From Erwinia endophytica (GTDB taxonomy: Bacteria; Pseudomonadota; Gammaproteobacteria; Enterobacterales; Enterobacteriaceae), in assembly GCF_009295515.1 (NCBI RefSeq), contig NZ_RQVV01000040.1, positions 1 to 64,000 on the forward strand: a stretch of DNA of 64,000 bases. Reading direction: 5' to 3'. The position numbers were made by a program, and so were the translations under genes. Shown here piece by piece: positions 55,394 through 64,000 of the stretch (the first letter of the stretch is position 1; every line of letters starts with the position of its first letter). The notes beneath the pieces were generated by a model. That model was not told where the DNA came from. It did not search any database and saw nothing but the letters and a program-made list of their open reading frames with translations.

Positions 55394-56410
55394 ATGTTAC
55401 AGCGTAAACCTTTCAGCAAAATAGCCGCCGCACTACTGGCTGGCGCGATTCTGGTCAGCCAACAGGTGATGGCCGCTGATGCTATCTGTTATAACTGCCC
55501 ACCGGAATGGGCGGACTGGGGCACTCAGTTACACGCTATTGCTAAAGACACAGGCATTAACGTCCCGCAGGACAACAAAAACTCGGGCCAGGCGCTGGCG
55601 CAACTGGTCGCGGAAAAGGCTAACCCGGTGGCGGATGTCGTGTATCTCGGCGTGACATTTGGTATTCAGGCGGCGAAATCCGGTGTGGTGGCGGATTATA
55701 AACCTGCTGAATGGGATGATATTCCGGCGGGCATGAAAGATCCGCAGGGTAAATGGGTCGCGCTGCACTCCGGCACCCTGGGCTTTATGGTTAACGTTGA
55801 TGCGTTGGGCGGCCTGCCGGTTCCGCAGTCCTGGGCTGACTTGTTGAAGCCGGAATACAAAGGCATGATCGGTTTTCTTGATCCTTCCAGCGCTTTTGTG
55901 GGGTATGTCGGTGCTGTGGCGGCAAATCTGGCGCTGGGCGGCACGTTGCAGAATTTTGCGCCTGGCCTGGCGTACTTTAAAAAGCTTTCGGCCAACCAGC
56001 CAATCGTTCCCAAACAGACCGCCTATGCACGCGTGCTTTCCGGCGAGATCCCGATCATGCTGGATTATGACTTCAACGCCTATCGGGCGAAATATACCGA
56101 CCATGCTAATGTTGCTTTCGTTATTCCTAAAGAGGGCACCATCACCGTTCCGTATGTCATCAGCTTAGTGAAAAATGCGCCTCACGCTGATAACGGCAAG
56201 AAAGTTATCGATTATGTCTTATCCGATAAGGGACAGGCGATTTGGGCTAATGCCTATTTGCGACCAGTACGCCTCAGCGCCATGTCGGCAGAGGCGAAGC
56301 AGGGCTTTCTGCCGGACAGCGACTATGCGCGGGCGAAAACGGTGGATTATCAGCAGATGGCTGATGCACAGAAAGCGTTTTCTGCCCGTTATCTGAGTGA
56401 GATGCAGTAA
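55394..56410 (+). CDS. ABC transporter periplasmic substrate-binding protein
   Basis: The 338-residue protein has a signal peptide (MLQRKPFSKIAAALLAGAILVSQQVMA) and a class 2 periplasmic binding fold of the iron/polyamine/phosphonate group: ALAQLVAEKANPVADVVYLGVTFGIQAA, GTLGFMVNVDALG, PQSWADLLKPEYKGMIGF, YVLSDKGQAIWANAYLRPVR. The mature N-terminus carries ICYNCPPEW, with two Cys that could form a disulfide. The substrate is not evident from sequence. It shares a base with the next start (TAATG). The neighbouring phosphodiesterase suggests a phosphodiester or phosphonate-like ligand. Confidence 0.85.
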   Translation: MLQRKPFSKIAAALLAGAILVSQQVMAADAICYNCPPEWADWGTQLHAIAKDTGINVPQDNKNSGQALAQLVAEKANPVADVVYLGVTFGIQAAKSGVVADYKPAEWDDIPAGMKDPQGKWVALHSGTLGFMVNVDALGGLPVPQSWADLLKPEYKGMIGFLDPSSAFVGYVGAVAANLALGGTLQNFAPGLAYFKKLSANQPIVPKQTAYARVLSGEIPIMLDYDFNAYRAKYTDHANVAFVIPKEGTITVPYVISLVKNAPHADNGKKVIDYVLSDKGQAIWANAYLRPVRLSAMSAEAKQGFLPDSDYARAKTVDYQQMADAQKAFSARYLSEMQ

Positions 56411-57288
56411 TGTCCGTACCGTCAGTCCACCGCGATGTATACCCGGTGACCGGGGCACGTTTCACTCGCCGGCCTCGCCGTAGAATGGTGCCATGGATGC
56501 TGGTTCCGGCGTTGGTATTTTTTGCCGCTTTCTGGCTGCTGCCATTTGCCGCATTGGTCATGATGGGCACGCAGCCGGATAACAACACCCGGATGACGGC
56601 CTACTGGACGATATTGGTCCATGTGCAGTATCTGCGCAGTCTCGGCATTACCGTGCTGCTTTCTCTGTTGGTTTCCCTGTCGGCGGTAGCGATTTGCGCC
56701 ATCGTCGGCTGTTTTCTGGCCCGCCATCACTTTGTCGGTCGTTCACTGTTGTTGGCTGTGCTGACGTTTCCGCTGGCCTTTCCCGGTGTGGTGGTGGGGT
56801 TTCTGGTGGTGATGCTGGCCGGGCGGCAAGGCTTGCTGGCGCAAGTCGGCCTGGCGCTGGTGGGTGAGCGCTGGATGTTTGCTTATTCGCTGAGCGGTCT
56901 GTTTATCGGTTATCTCTATTTCTCCATTCCCCGGGTGGTGATGACACTGGTTGCCGCATGCGAAAAATTGGATACCTCACTGGAAGAAGCCGCCCGTTCA
57001 CTTGGTGCTAACCCGTGGCGGGTCATTTGGGATGTGATTGTTCCGGGGATGTCTCCGGCGCTGTTTTCCAGCGGCGCTCTCTGTTTCGCCACCAGTATGG
57101 GCGCGTTTGGTACCGCTTTTACCCTCGGTACCGACCTGAATGTATTGCCCCTGACGATTTACGGTGAATTTACCAATTACGCTAATTTTGCCACGGCCGC
57201 CGCGCTGTCGGTGGTGATGGGCGGCGTCGCCTGGTTGGCGCTGGTGCTGGCGCGCAGGCTGGCCGGTGAACATCGGGGAGGGGGGTGA
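56410..57288 (+). CDS. ABC transporter permease, first subunit
   Basis: The 292-residue protein has six predicted membrane helices starting near residue 33 (MLVPALVFFAAFWLLPFAALVMMG). The cytoplasmic coupling (EAA) loop reads SLEEAARSLGANPWRVIWDVIVPGMSPALFSS. It belongs to the binding-protein-dependent permease family (PotB/ThiP/PhnU group). It ends TGATG with the next gene. It pairs with the second permease as a heterodimer. Confidence 0.88.
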   Translation: MSVPSVHRDVYPVTGARFTRRPRRRMVPWMLVPALVFFAAFWLLPFAALVMMGTQPDNNTRMTAYWTILVHVQYLRSLGITVLLSLLVSLSAVAICAIVGCFLARHHFVGRSLLLAVLTFPLAFPGVVVGFLVVMLAGRQGLLAQVGLALVGERWMFAYSLSGLFIGYLYFSIPRVVMTLVAACEKLDTSLEEAARSLGANPWRVIWDVIVPGMSPALFSSGALCFATSMGAFGTAFTLGTDLNVLPLTIYGEFTNYANFATAAALSVVMGGVAWLALVLARRLAGEHRGGG

Positions 57289-58109
57289 TGAAACGTTCCG
57301 CTCTGTTTTGGCTACAGTTGATTTTCACGCTCAGCCTGTGCCTGTTCATGCTGGTGCCTATCGTATTGTCACTGCTGGCGGGAGTCACCGGGAACTATTT
57401 TATCGGCCTGAAAAGCGGCCTGACCCTGCGCTGGGTGATCGAAGTCTGGCAGATGTATGCCGATACCTTCTGGTTGTCGCTGCTGATTGCGATCAGTTGT
57501 CTGGCCTCGGTGTTGGTGCTGGGGGTGCCAGCCGCCTGGGGATTATTGAAGACGCCGTCCCGCTGGGCCAGCCGTATTGAAGAATTCCTGCTGTTACCGG
57601 TAGCGCTGCCAGGGTTGGCGACGGCGCTGGGACTGATCTTGATTTATGGCGGTTTCCACCGTCTGCGTGACAGCTGGCTGTTTATTCTGATTGGCCATGT
57701 GCTGTTTACACTGCCATTTATGGTGCGTCCCGTATTGGCGGTAATGCGTGCCAGTCAATTGCGACAGTTAGAAGAGGCCGCGGCAAGCCTGGGGGCGAGT
57801 TTCTGGCGACGTTTTTTCAGCGTGATTGTGCCTAATTGCCGCAACGGCATCCTGGCGGGGGCATTTATGGTGCTGACGTTGTCAGTCGGCGAGTTCAACA
57901 TTACCTGGATGCTGCACACGCCGCTGACTAAAACCCTGCCGGTAGGGCTGGCGGACAGCTATGCCTCAATGCGGCTGGAAGTGGGATCCGCTTATACCCT
58001 GATTTTCCTGATGATGATTCTGCCATTGCTGTTGGCGCTGAGCGGGCTGAACCAATTGACTCAGCGCCAGGCCGCTATGCGTGCGCGACAGGTTAAGGAG
58101 ACGGTTTGA
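57288..58109 (+). CDS. ABC transporter permease, second subunit
   Basis: The 273-residue protein has six predicted membrane helices and the coupling loop QLEEAAASLGASFWRRFFSVIVPNCRNGIL. It is of the PotC/PhnV group. The ATG at 57288 shares a base with the upstream stop (TGATG), as does its own stop with the ATPase gene. This tight coupling suggests equal subunit production. Confidence 0.88.
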   Translation: MKRSALFWLQLIFTLSLCLFMLVPIVLSLLAGVTGNYFIGLKSGLTLRWVIEVWQMYADTFWLSLLIAISCLASVLVLGVPAAWGLLKTPSRWASRIEEFLLLPVALPGLATALGLILIYGGFHRLRDSWLFILIGHVLFTLPFMVRPVLAVMRASQLRQLEEAAASLGASFWRRFFSVIVPNCRNGILAGAFMVLTLSVGEFNITWMLHTPLTKTLPVGLADSYASMRLEVGSAYTLIFLMMILPLLLALSGLNQLTQRQAAMRARQVKETV

Positions 58110-59089
58110 TGACACATTCGCTGAGTATTCATTTACGTCAATGCTCTCGCACTTTTGCTGGTGGCGTTGTCGCTTTGTACCCACTGGACCTGGATATTGT
58201 GGCTGGGGAAACCCTGGTGCTGCTGGGGCCGTCAGGCTGCGGTAAAACCACCACCCTGCGTATTATCAGTGGTCTGGAATCACCGGATGCGGGTGGCGAA
58301 GTATGGTTTGGCGATCGGGATGTCACCGCGCTGCCGATTGAGCAACGCAATGTCGGCATGGTATTCCAGAACTACGCATTGTTTCCGAATATGAACGTGG
58401 CTGAAAACGTCGCTTATGGTTTGCGTGTTCAGGGCATACCGAAGTCTGATATCCGCGCAAGAGTCGATGAGATGCTGACGATGGTCGATCTGCTGCCGTT
58501 GGCCACGCGACCTGTTCAGGCGTTATCTGGCGGCCAGAAACAGCGTGTCTCTTTGGCCCGCGCACTGGCTGCCCGGCCTAAGGTCTTGCTGTTTGATGAG
58601 CCGCTGGCGGCGCTGGATGTCAAGTTACGGGATCGGTTACGGGAAGATATCGGCCATCTGCTGCGCAAGCTGGGCATGACCGCGGTCTATGTGACGCATG
58701 ATCAGCAAGAAGCGATGGCGCTGGGTGACCGTATCGCGGTGCTGGAACGCGGGCGAATTGCGCAGATAGCGACTCCGCAGGCGATTTATCAGCATCCTGC
58801 CACACGCTTTGTGGCTGATTTTGTCGGCGCCATTAACTGTATCAGCGCGGCACAGCCAGGTTCTCCAGCGCGTTATTGCCGTCCGGAAGATATCCGGTTG
58901 AGCGAGGTGACCACGGGTCAGCGTAGCGGACGTATTGTCGGAATGCAGTTTCTTGGCGCCAGTCAGCGACTGTTGATTGATATTGGCATGGATAAACCGG
59001 TCCAGGTTGAGTGTTCGGCCCGGGAACGCTGGCAGCCCGGTCAGCAGGTGGGCATGTTGATCAATGATGATGTGCTGATGAATTTCTGA
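58109..59089 (+). CDS. ABC transporter ATP-binding protein
   Basis: The 326-residue ATPase has Walker A GPSGCGKTT (40-48), Q-loop FQNYALFPNMNVAENV, signature LSGGQKQR (139-146), Walker B VLLFDEP (159-165), D-loop and the switch His in VTHDQQEAMALGDR. A C-terminal TOBE-like part (CRPEDIRL) is typical of PotA/PhnT-type importers. The start ATG at 58109 follows AAGGAG. It energises the two permeases encoded upstream. Confidence 0.9.
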   Translation: MTHSLSIHLRQCSRTFAGGVVALYPLDLDIVAGETLVLLGPSGCGKTTTLRIISGLESPDAGGEVWFGDRDVTALPIEQRNVGMVFQNYALFPNMNVAENVAYGLRVQGIPKSDIRARVDEMLTMVDLLPLATRPVQALSGGQKQRVSLARALAARPKVLLFDEPLAALDVKLRDRLREDIGHLLRKLGMTAVYVTHDQQEAMALGDRIAVLERGRIAQIATPQAIYQHPATRFVADFVGAINCISAAQPGSPARYCRPEDIRLSEVTTGQRSGRIVGMQFLGASQRLLIDIGMDKPVQVECSARERWQPGQQVGMLINDDVLMNF

Positions 59090-59109
59090 GATCGGGAAGG
59101 GGAGAAAAA

Positions 59110-59946
59110 ATGTCCAATCAGCAAGCTGTTCTGGTCGCGCAAATTAGTGACCTGCATATTAAAGCTCACGGAAAATTGTCGTACCGTAAAGTGGATACCC
59201 TCGGGGCGCTGCGCAAGGTGATTGCCCGTTTAAATGCGCTACAACCGCGTCCTGACACCGTGGTTATCACCGGTGATCTGGTGGATTTCGGTCATGAGTC
59301 TGAATATCAGACCCTGAAAGAGGCGTTGCAGTCACTGGATATTCCGTTCTGGTTGCTGGCGGGTAACCATGATGACCGGCAGATGATGCGACGGGTTTTC
59401 GCCGATCAACCCTATCTGTTCCAGCAGCAGGAATTTATCCAGTGGGAGGGCGAGTGCGGGCCACTGCGTTTGCTGGCGCTGGACTCCACTGTGCCACAAC
59501 AGCCGCAGGGGGCGTTGTGCGCAGAACGTTTGGGTTGGTTGGCTGAACGGCTGAGCGCGGAGCCGACGCGCCCCACGTTGGTGATGTTGCATCATCCTCC
59601 GTTCATCAGCGGCATTGGGCATATGGACCGTCAGCGGCTGGTCAATCCTCAGGCGCTGGCCGAAGTAATTGCGCGCCATCCACAGGTCGAACGTGTGTTG
59701 TGCGGCCATCTGCACCGCAGTATGCACATTAACTTTGCCGGCACGCTGGCGTGCAGTGCGCCAGGGGTTTCCCATCAGGTGGTGTTTGATCTGCGGGAAG
59801 AGGGCATCGCTAATTTCTGTCTGGAACCCGCGGGTTTTCTGCTGCATCGCTGGACGGCGGATCAGGGAGTCATTACACATCAATGCGTGATTGACGCCTT
59901 CGACGGACCTTACCCTTTCTATGATGAGAACGGTCTCATCGATTAA
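59110..59946 (+). CDS. Calcineurin-like metallophosphodiesterase (GpdQ/class III PDE group)
   Basis: The 278-residue protein has the complete metallophosphoesterase set: SDLHI (Asp14, His16), TGDLVDFG (Asp56), GNHDD (Asn86, His87), HHPP (His161) and GHLH (His200, His202), the two-metal site of the family. The spacing and end sequence resemble glycerophosphodiesterase GpdQ of Enterobacter and CpdA-type enzymes. No signal peptide is seen, so it acts in the cytoplasm. It is the last gene of the transporter operon, 20 bases after the ATPase, so it probably splits the imported compound. The natural substrate (glycerophosphodiester, other phosphodiester, or cyclic nucleotide) is not settled. Confidence 0.85.
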   Translation: MSNQQAVLVAQISDLHIKAHGKLSYRKVDTLGALRKVIARLNALQPRPDTVVITGDLVDFGHESEYQTLKEALQSLDIPFWLLAGNHDDRQMMRRVFADQPYLFQQQEFIQWEGECGPLRLLALDSTVPQQPQGALCAERLGWLAERLSAEPTRPTLVMLHHPPFISGIGHMDRQRLVNPQALAEVIARHPQVERVLCGHLHRSMHINFAGTLACSAPGVSHQVVFDLREEGIANFCLEPAGFLLHRWTADQGVITHQCVIDAFDGPYPFYDENGLID

Positions 59947-60029
59947 TGCTGATTATCAGGGATGAACGTTATCACCACGCGGCAGGGGGATGTGGGTAAC
60001 AGAACCGACGCCGGGGAGATATTGCTAAT

Positions 60030-60056
60030 GGGCGGAGTGATATCCGCCCGTTTTAA
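60030..60056. terminator. Terminator between the transporter operon and bcp
   Basis: GGGCGGA (60030-60036) pairs with TCCGCCC (60043-60049), followed by GTTTTAAT. It lies between the convergent phosphodiesterase and bcp genes. Confidence 0.75.
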
Positions 60057-60058
60057 TC

Positions 60059-60526
60059 TCAGGCTGATTTTAGATAATCCAGCACAATATCGTGGTGGTT
60101 ACTGGTTTTGAAATCATCAAACACTTTTTCAACTTTACCGTCAGTGCCAATCAGGAAACTGATGCGATGAATACCGTCATAGGTTTTGCCCATAAACGTT
60201 TTTTCGCCCCAGACACCAAACTGTTCGGAAACCTGATGATCTTCATCTGAAAGCAGGGTGAAGTTCAGGAGTTCTTTTTCAACAAACCGTGACAATTTTT
60301 CTGGCTTATCGGTGCTGATACCGAGAACTTCAACACCCGCCTTTTTCAGCTCATCCATGCTGTCACGCAAGCCACACGCCTGTACGGTGCAACCTGGCGT
60401 CATCGCTTTCGGGTAGAAATACACCAGAACGCGTTGTCCCTGGAAGTCGGTTAAATTTACTTGTTCGCCATCCTGATCGGGCAAGCTAAATTTCGGTGCT
60501 AAATCACCGGCTTTCAGTGGATTCAT
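60059..60526 (-). CDS. bcp: Thioredoxin-dependent peroxiredoxin Bcp
   Basis: Bcp reduces hydrogen and organic peroxides using thioredoxin. The 155-residue protein has KAMTPGCTVQACGLRD with the peroxidatic Cys46 and the resolving Cys51, and the family's GISTDKPEKLSRFVEKELLNFTLLSD. The third Cys of E. coli Bcp (in VCEQFG) is Ser here (VSEQFG). The start is ATG at 60526; a GTG one codon upstream is an alternative. It follows gcvR closely, as in E. coli. Confidence 0.96.
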   Translation of the reverse strand: MNPLKAGDLAPKFSLPDQDGEQVNLTDFQGQRVLVYFYPKAMTPGCTVQACGLRDSMDELKKAGVEVLGISTDKPEKLSRFVEKELLNFTLLSDEDHQVSEQFGVWGEKTFMGKTYDGIHRISFLIGTDGKVEKVFDDFKTSNHHDIVLDYLKSA

Positions 60527-60528
60527 CA

Positions 60529-61098
60529 CTACATCTCCATTTTTTCATCATGCTGTGGATACTGGACCACGCTAATAGTGCCTTGCGCGTACAACTCTGT
60601 ACAGAGGCGGTTAAATGCCTGCTCAATAAATGAGGCATCCTGGCTGGCAGGACTGTGGGCCGTTATTTGAATATAGAGCAACGGCGGTTGATTTTCTTGC
60701 GCGGGTTGAGTGCGTGACACTAATTCGGCGATATGCATCTGATGCGAATCAAAGAGATCGGTAAAACGCTCGATAATATGCGCAGAATCGGCGACTTCCA
60801 CCTGCACCCAGACCGTCGCAGGCATTGGTGGCCGCTCGCGGAAAGTGGTGCGCTTCATCACTATCAGCAGTTCCAGCTCGGCGCCCTTGAGCGGCAAGGT
60901 GGATTCAATCAACGTAATGGCATTCCAACTGCCGGAAAGCAGCATGATGAAGGTGAATTCATCCCCCAGCATGGCAAGACGGCTATCTTCAATGTTGCAA
61001 CCGCAACTGCTGACGTGACGGGTGATGGTGTTGACAATTCCCGGGCGGTCGACTCCCAGTGCGGTGATAACCAGATGATGTTGCTCTGACAGCGGCAA
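60529..61098 (-). CDS. gcvR: Glycine cleavage system transcriptional repressor GcvR
   Basis: GcvR binds GcvA and keeps the gcvTHP operon off when glycine is low. The 189-residue protein consists of two ACT domains (HHLVITALGVDRPGIVNTITRHVSSCGCNIEDSRLAMLG and VWVQVEVADSAHIIERFTDLFDSHQMHIAELVSRTQP). The start is a TTG at 61098 with AGGAAA 7 bases upstream. It is divergent from dapA. The last codons overlap the bcp ribosome-binding site. Confidence 0.94.
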   Translation of the reverse strand: MPLSEQHHLVITALGVDRPGIVNTITRHVSSCGCNIEDSRLAMLGDEFTFIMLLSGSWNAITLIESTLPLKGAELELLIVMKRTTFRERPPMPATVWVQVEVADSAHIIERFTDLFDSHQMHIAELVSRTQPAQENQPPLLYIQITAHSPASQDASFIEQAFNRLCTELYAQGTISVVQYPQHDEKMEM

Positions 61099-61255
61099 AA
61101 TGATGTTTCCTGTCCGTCAAGATGATTAGCCATTGTGATAACGCTAAGGTAAACATAAAAAATACCCTCTGCCAAGAGGCCAGACGGCATGTACGCTTGC
61201 TTTTCAATAGCGGTAAACCGTACCATGCAGTACTTGTTTGTGGAGGGGATGGCTA

Positions 61256-62134
61256 ATGTTCACGGGAAGTATTGTTGCGCTCGTTACGCCGATGGATGAC
61301 AGAGGGTATGTCTGCCGTGCGAGTTTGAAAAAACTGATTGATTATCATGTTGCCAGCGGAACCTCGGCAATCGTCTCGGTAGGAACCACTGGTGAATCTG
61401 CCACGCTGAGCCATGAAGAACACGCTGATGTGGTGCTGCTGACCCTGGAACTGGCCGATGGTCGCATCCCGGTTATCGCAGGAACCGGTGCTAATGCTAC
61501 GGCGGAAGGCATAGCGCTGACCAAACGCTTCGAAAAAAGCGGCGTAGTGGGTTGTCTGACCGTCACTCCTTACTATAACCGTCCTACTCAGGAGGGGTTG
61601 TACCAACATTTTAAAGCGATTGCCGAGAGCACCGACCTGCCGCAGATACTGTATAATGTTCCGTCGCGTACCGGTTGTGACATGCTGCCGGAAACCGTTG
61701 GTCGTCTGGCGAAGATCAAAAATATTATCGGAATTAAAGAAGCCACCGGGAACTTATCGCGGGTTAGCCAGATCCAAGAGCTGGTTGATGAAGACTTTAT
61801 CCTGATCAGCGGCGATGATGCCTCTGCTCTGGACTTCATGCAGTTGGGGGGACGGGGGGTCATCTCGGTGACGGCAAATGTCGCCGCGCGCGAAATGGCA
61901 GAGCTTTGCTCGCTTGCACAACAGGGTAACTTTGTGGAAGCTCGCCGCCTTAATCAGCGCCTGATGCATCTGCATCAGAAGCTATTCATTGAGCCTAATC
62001 CTATCCCGGTAAAATGGGCTGCTAAGAAATTAGGATTAATTGCAACCGACACGTTGCGTCTGCCCATGACGCCGATGACTGATGCTGGTCGTCCGGTTGT
62101 TGAGCAGGCATTGAAAAACGCAGGCCTGCTGTAA
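61256..62134 (+). CDS. dapA: 4-hydroxy-tetrahydrodipicolinate synthase
   Basis: DapA joins pyruvate and aspartate semialdehyde, the first committed step to lysine and diaminopimelate. The 292-residue TIM barrel has [32 protein letters not shown] with the active-site Tyr133, and the Schiff-base Lys161 in GIKEATGNL. Length and key positions equal those of E. coli. It is followed by bamC in an operon, the conserved arrangement. The start at 61256 has GGAGGGG upstream; an in-frame start at 61238 is rejected. Confidence 0.98.
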   Translation: MFTGSIVALVTPMDDRGYVCRASLKKLIDYHVASGTSAIVSVGTTGESATLSHEEHADVVLLTLELADGRIPVIAGTGANATAEGIALTKRFEKSGVVGCLTVTPYYNRPTQEGLYQHFKAIAESTDLPQILYNVPSRTGCDMLPETVGRLAKIKNIIGIKEATGNLSRVSQIQELVDEDFILISGDDASALDFMQLGGRGVISVTANVAAREMAELCSLAQQGNFVEARRLNQRLMHLHQKLFIEPNPIPVKWAAKKLGLIATDTLRLPMTPMTDAGRPVVEQALKNAGLL

Positions 62135-62149
62135 ATTTAGGGAGAATTA

Positions 62150-63184
62150 ATGGCTTACTCAGTACAAAAATCCACGGTCGCGAAAGTCGTTGGATTATCG
62201 CTGGTGATGATGTTGGCTGGTTGTTCCAGCGATCAACGTTACAAGCGTCAGGTTAGTGGCGACGAATCCTATTTGCAGGCCGCTGACGTCAAAGATTTGC
62301 AAGCGCCTGCAGGGATGATCCTGCCGCTGCAAAACGGGGATTATGATATTCCACCCGCCAGTACTAGCGGGGCGGTAGGCAAACAGTTGGATATTCGTCC
62401 GCCCGCTCAGCCGCTGGCGCTGCTCAATGGCGCCCGTACCCAGTTTACGGGCAATTCAGGCGTGCTGATGTTGGATAACAATCGCAGCGGCGCGTTGTGG
62501 CCGCAGGTGGTGGATGTGGTGCAGGCGCGTCATTACCCTATCGCCAGCCGTGATGACGCCAGCCAGACGTTGTCGACTGACTGGGTGCAATGGAACCGCG
62601 CGGATGAAGACCATCAGTATCGGGGGCGCTACCAGATAAATGTTCAGCAGCAGGGTTACCAGCAGGCATTGACCGTTAAGTTGCTGGAACTGCAACAGGA
62701 AGGCAAAAGCGTCACTTCGCCAGTACAGATTCAGCGCTACACCGCGCAGATGATGAATGAGCTGAGCAGTGGTCTGGATAAGATCGAAAGTTCGCGTGAA
62801 GATGCCGCCGCTAAACGTAGCGCGACTCAGATTGATGTACAGAGCGGCGCTGATGATACCGGCCTGCCAAATCTGATCGTCCGTGCGCCATTTAACGTCG
62901 TCTGGGGACGTCTGCCTGCCGCGCTGGGCCGCGTTGGGATGAAAGTCACCGACAATAACCGTTCGCAAGGTAGCCTCAAAGTGACTTATAAGGCACCCGG
63001 CAGTGATGTTTGGGACCAGTTGGGTGCTAAAGATCCTAATCTTCCTGATGGAGATTATAAGCTGCAGGTCGGCGATTTGGATAACCGCAGTAGTTTGCAA
63101 TTCCTCGATCCTAAAGGCCATCCGCTTACTCAGTCGCAAAATGATGCACTGGTGGCGGTATTCCAGGCTGCCTTCAGTAAATAA
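62150..63184 (+). CDS. bamC: Outer membrane assembly lipoprotein BamC
   Basis: BamC is a lipoprotein of the BAM complex. The 344-residue protein has a lipoprotein signal with lipobox LAGC (Cys25), a flexible N-terminal part that binds BamD ([38 protein letters not shown]), and two helix-grip domains (about residues 100-215 and 225-340). The length equals that of E. coli BamC. It is co-transcribed with dapA. A terminator lies directly after it. Confidence 0.96.
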   Translation: MAYSVQKSTVAKVVGLSLVMMLAGCSSDQRYKRQVSGDESYLQAADVKDLQAPAGMILPLQNGDYDIPPASTSGAVGKQLDIRPPAQPLALLNGARTQFTGNSGVLMLDNNRSGALWPQVVDVVQARHYPIASRDDASQTLSTDWVQWNRADEDHQYRGRYQINVQQQGYQQALTVKLLELQQEGKSVTSPVQIQRYTAQMMNELSSGLDKIESSREDAAAKRSATQIDVQSGADDTGLPNLIVRAPFNVVWGRLPAALGRVGMKVTDNNRSQGSLKVTYKAPGSDVWDQLGAKDPNLPDGDYKLQVGDLDNRSSLQFLDPKGHPLTQSQNDALVAVFQAAFSK

Positions 63185-63190
63185 CATAAC

Positions 63191-63216
63191 AGGCCGGACA
63201 GTTCCGGCCTTTTTTC
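63191..63216 (+). terminator. Terminator of dapA-bamC
   Basis: AGGCCGGA (63191-63198) pairs with TCCGGCCT (63203-63210), followed by TTTTT and CTTT. Confidence 0.9.
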
Positions 63217-63225
63217 TTTGTTGCT

Positions 63226-63241
63226 GCGTAAACGATTGCTT
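63226..63241 (+). promoter_or_regulatory. PurR-like operator of purC
   Basis: GCGTAAACGATTGCTT matches the purine repressor consensus at 12 of 16 positions, including AAACG and TTGC. It lies 73 bases before the purC start. Confidence 0.65.
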
Positions 63242-63313
63242 CGGTTTTTTCGCCGCAGAACGTACAATAGTTCCCGCCAATATTTTCAGTTCTATTATGT
63301 GGAGTTAAAGAAG

Positions 63314-64000
63314 ATGCAAAAGCAAGCTGAGTTGTATCGCGGCAAAGCGAAAACCGTATACAGCACCGAAAATCCGGATCTGTTGGTACTCGAATTCCGC
63401 AACGATACATCAGCACTGGACGGTGAGCGCATCGAACAGTTTGATCGTAAGGGAATGATTAACAACAAATTCAATTATTTCATTATGACTAAACTGCAGG
63501 AAGCCGGGATCCCGACCCAGATGGAAGCGTTGCTCTCTGACAATGAAGCGTTGGTGAAGAAACTGGATATGGTGCCAGTGGAATGCGTGGTGCGTAATCG
63601 CGCGGCGGGTTCACTGGTGAAGCGTTTGGGCGTGGAAGAAGGGACTATCCTGAACCCGCCGCTGTTTGACCTGTTTCTGAAGAACGACGCCAAACACGAC
63701 CCGATGATCAATGAGTCCTACTGTGAAACATTCGGCTGGGTGAGCAAAGAGAACCTGGCGCGCATGCGTGAGCTGACTTTGCAGGCTAATGAGGTGCTGA
63801 GCAAGCTGTTCCTTGATGCGGGTCTGATTCTGGTGGATTTCAAGCTGGAGTTTGGTCTGTTCAAAGGTGAAGTGGTGCTGGGCGACGAATTTTCCCCGGA
63901 TGGCGCGCGCCTGTGGGACAAAGAAACCCTGAACAAAATGGATAAAGACCGTTACCGCCAGAGTCTCGGTGGTCTGATTGAAGCCTACGAAGAAGTCGCA
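63314..64000 (+). CDS. purC: SAICAR synthetase PurC (3' end beyond window)
   Basis: PurC joins aspartate to CAIR in the eighth step of purine synthesis. The frame from ATG at 63314 (GGAG upstream) runs open for 229 codons to the window edge and ends ...[12 protein letters not shown]. coli PurC is 237 residues, so about eight codons are missing. Conserved stretches are [43 protein letters not shown] and [31 protein letters not shown]. Confidence 0.97.
   Translation, partial: MQKQAELYRGKAKTVYSTENPDLLVLEFRNDTSALDGERIEQFDRKGMINNKFNYFIMTKLQEAGIPTQMEALLSDNEALVKKLDMVPVECVVRNRAAGSLVKRLGVEEGTILNPPLFDLFLKNDAKHDPMINESYCETFGWVSKENLARMRELTLQANEVLSKLFLDAGLILVDFKLEFGLFKGEVVLGDEFSPDGARLWDKETLNKMDKDRYRQSLGGLIEAYEEVA

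Noticed and set aside
63314-64000. purC as a truncated pseudogene
   Set aside because: The frame is open to the window edge, and only the last eight or so codons are missing because the window ends.

Overview
The window is a chromosomal segment of a gammaproteobacterium of the order Enterobacterales. Gene order and protein sequence resemble the E. coli 56-58 min region throughout: ssrA-smpB-ratA-rnfH-bamE-recN-nadK-grpE, grcA-srmB-trmN-nadB-rpoE-rseABC-lepA-lepB-rnc-era-recO-pdxJ-acpS, mltF-purL-glmY-glrK-qseG-glrR-glnB, ppk-ppx, purN-purM-upp-uraA-hda and bcp-gcvR-dapA-bamC-purC. Several details differ from E. coli: mgtE follows glnB, murQ sits beside yfhH, an O-antigen ligase lies in between, and a phosphodiester-type ABC transporter lies between bepA and bcp. 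These suggest a plant-associated or environmental enterobacterium, perhaps Pectobacteriaceae. The genus is inference only.

Layout. 1-512: the right end of an IS1-family element inserted into a P4-type integrase gene, next to the 3' end of the tmRNA gene, which is a classic island insertion site. 512-6170: trans-translation (ssrA, smpB), ratA/rnfH, outer-membrane assembly (bamE), SOS-regulated recN with two LexA boxes, nadK, and grpE with a heat-shock promoter. 6346-12000: ung, grcA with two FNR boxes, srmB, trmN and nadB. 12300-21923: the envelope-stress operon (rseD leader, rpoE, rseABC), then lepA-lepB and rnc-era-recO-pdxJ-acpS. 21948-29122: yfhL, an AT-rich waaL-like gene, the divergent yfhH/murQ pair, pgpC, tadA and mltF. 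29394-37857: purL, the small RNA GlmY with a sigma-54 promoter and three GlrR-type sites, and the glrK-qseG-glrR operon followed by glnB. 38009-46516: mgtE, yfgG, a degenerate EAL protein (yfgF), tehB, ppx and ppk. 46975-53623: purN-purM, upp-uraA, hda, arsC and bepA. 53624-60058: a variable interval with a DsrE-like protein and a four-gene ABC transporter plus metallophosphodiesterase. 60059-64000: bcp, gcvR, dapA, bamC and the start of purC.

Functional links visible in the sequence. Three purine loci (purL, purMN, purC) each have a PurR-like box. The GlrKR two-component genes sit beside the GlmY RNA they are known to activate. The oxygen sensor FNR appears to control both grcA and yfgF. Sigma-E, sigma-32 and LexA sites match their expected targets.

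The most interesting regions are the bepA-bcp interval, with a possible Pho box ahead of a transporter and a GpdQ-like phosphodiesterase; the YfgF orthologue that has lost most EAL catalytic residues but kept its FNR site; the transplanted waaL-like gene; and the IS1-split integrase at ssrA. No CRISPR array, tRNA or rRNA gene was seen.
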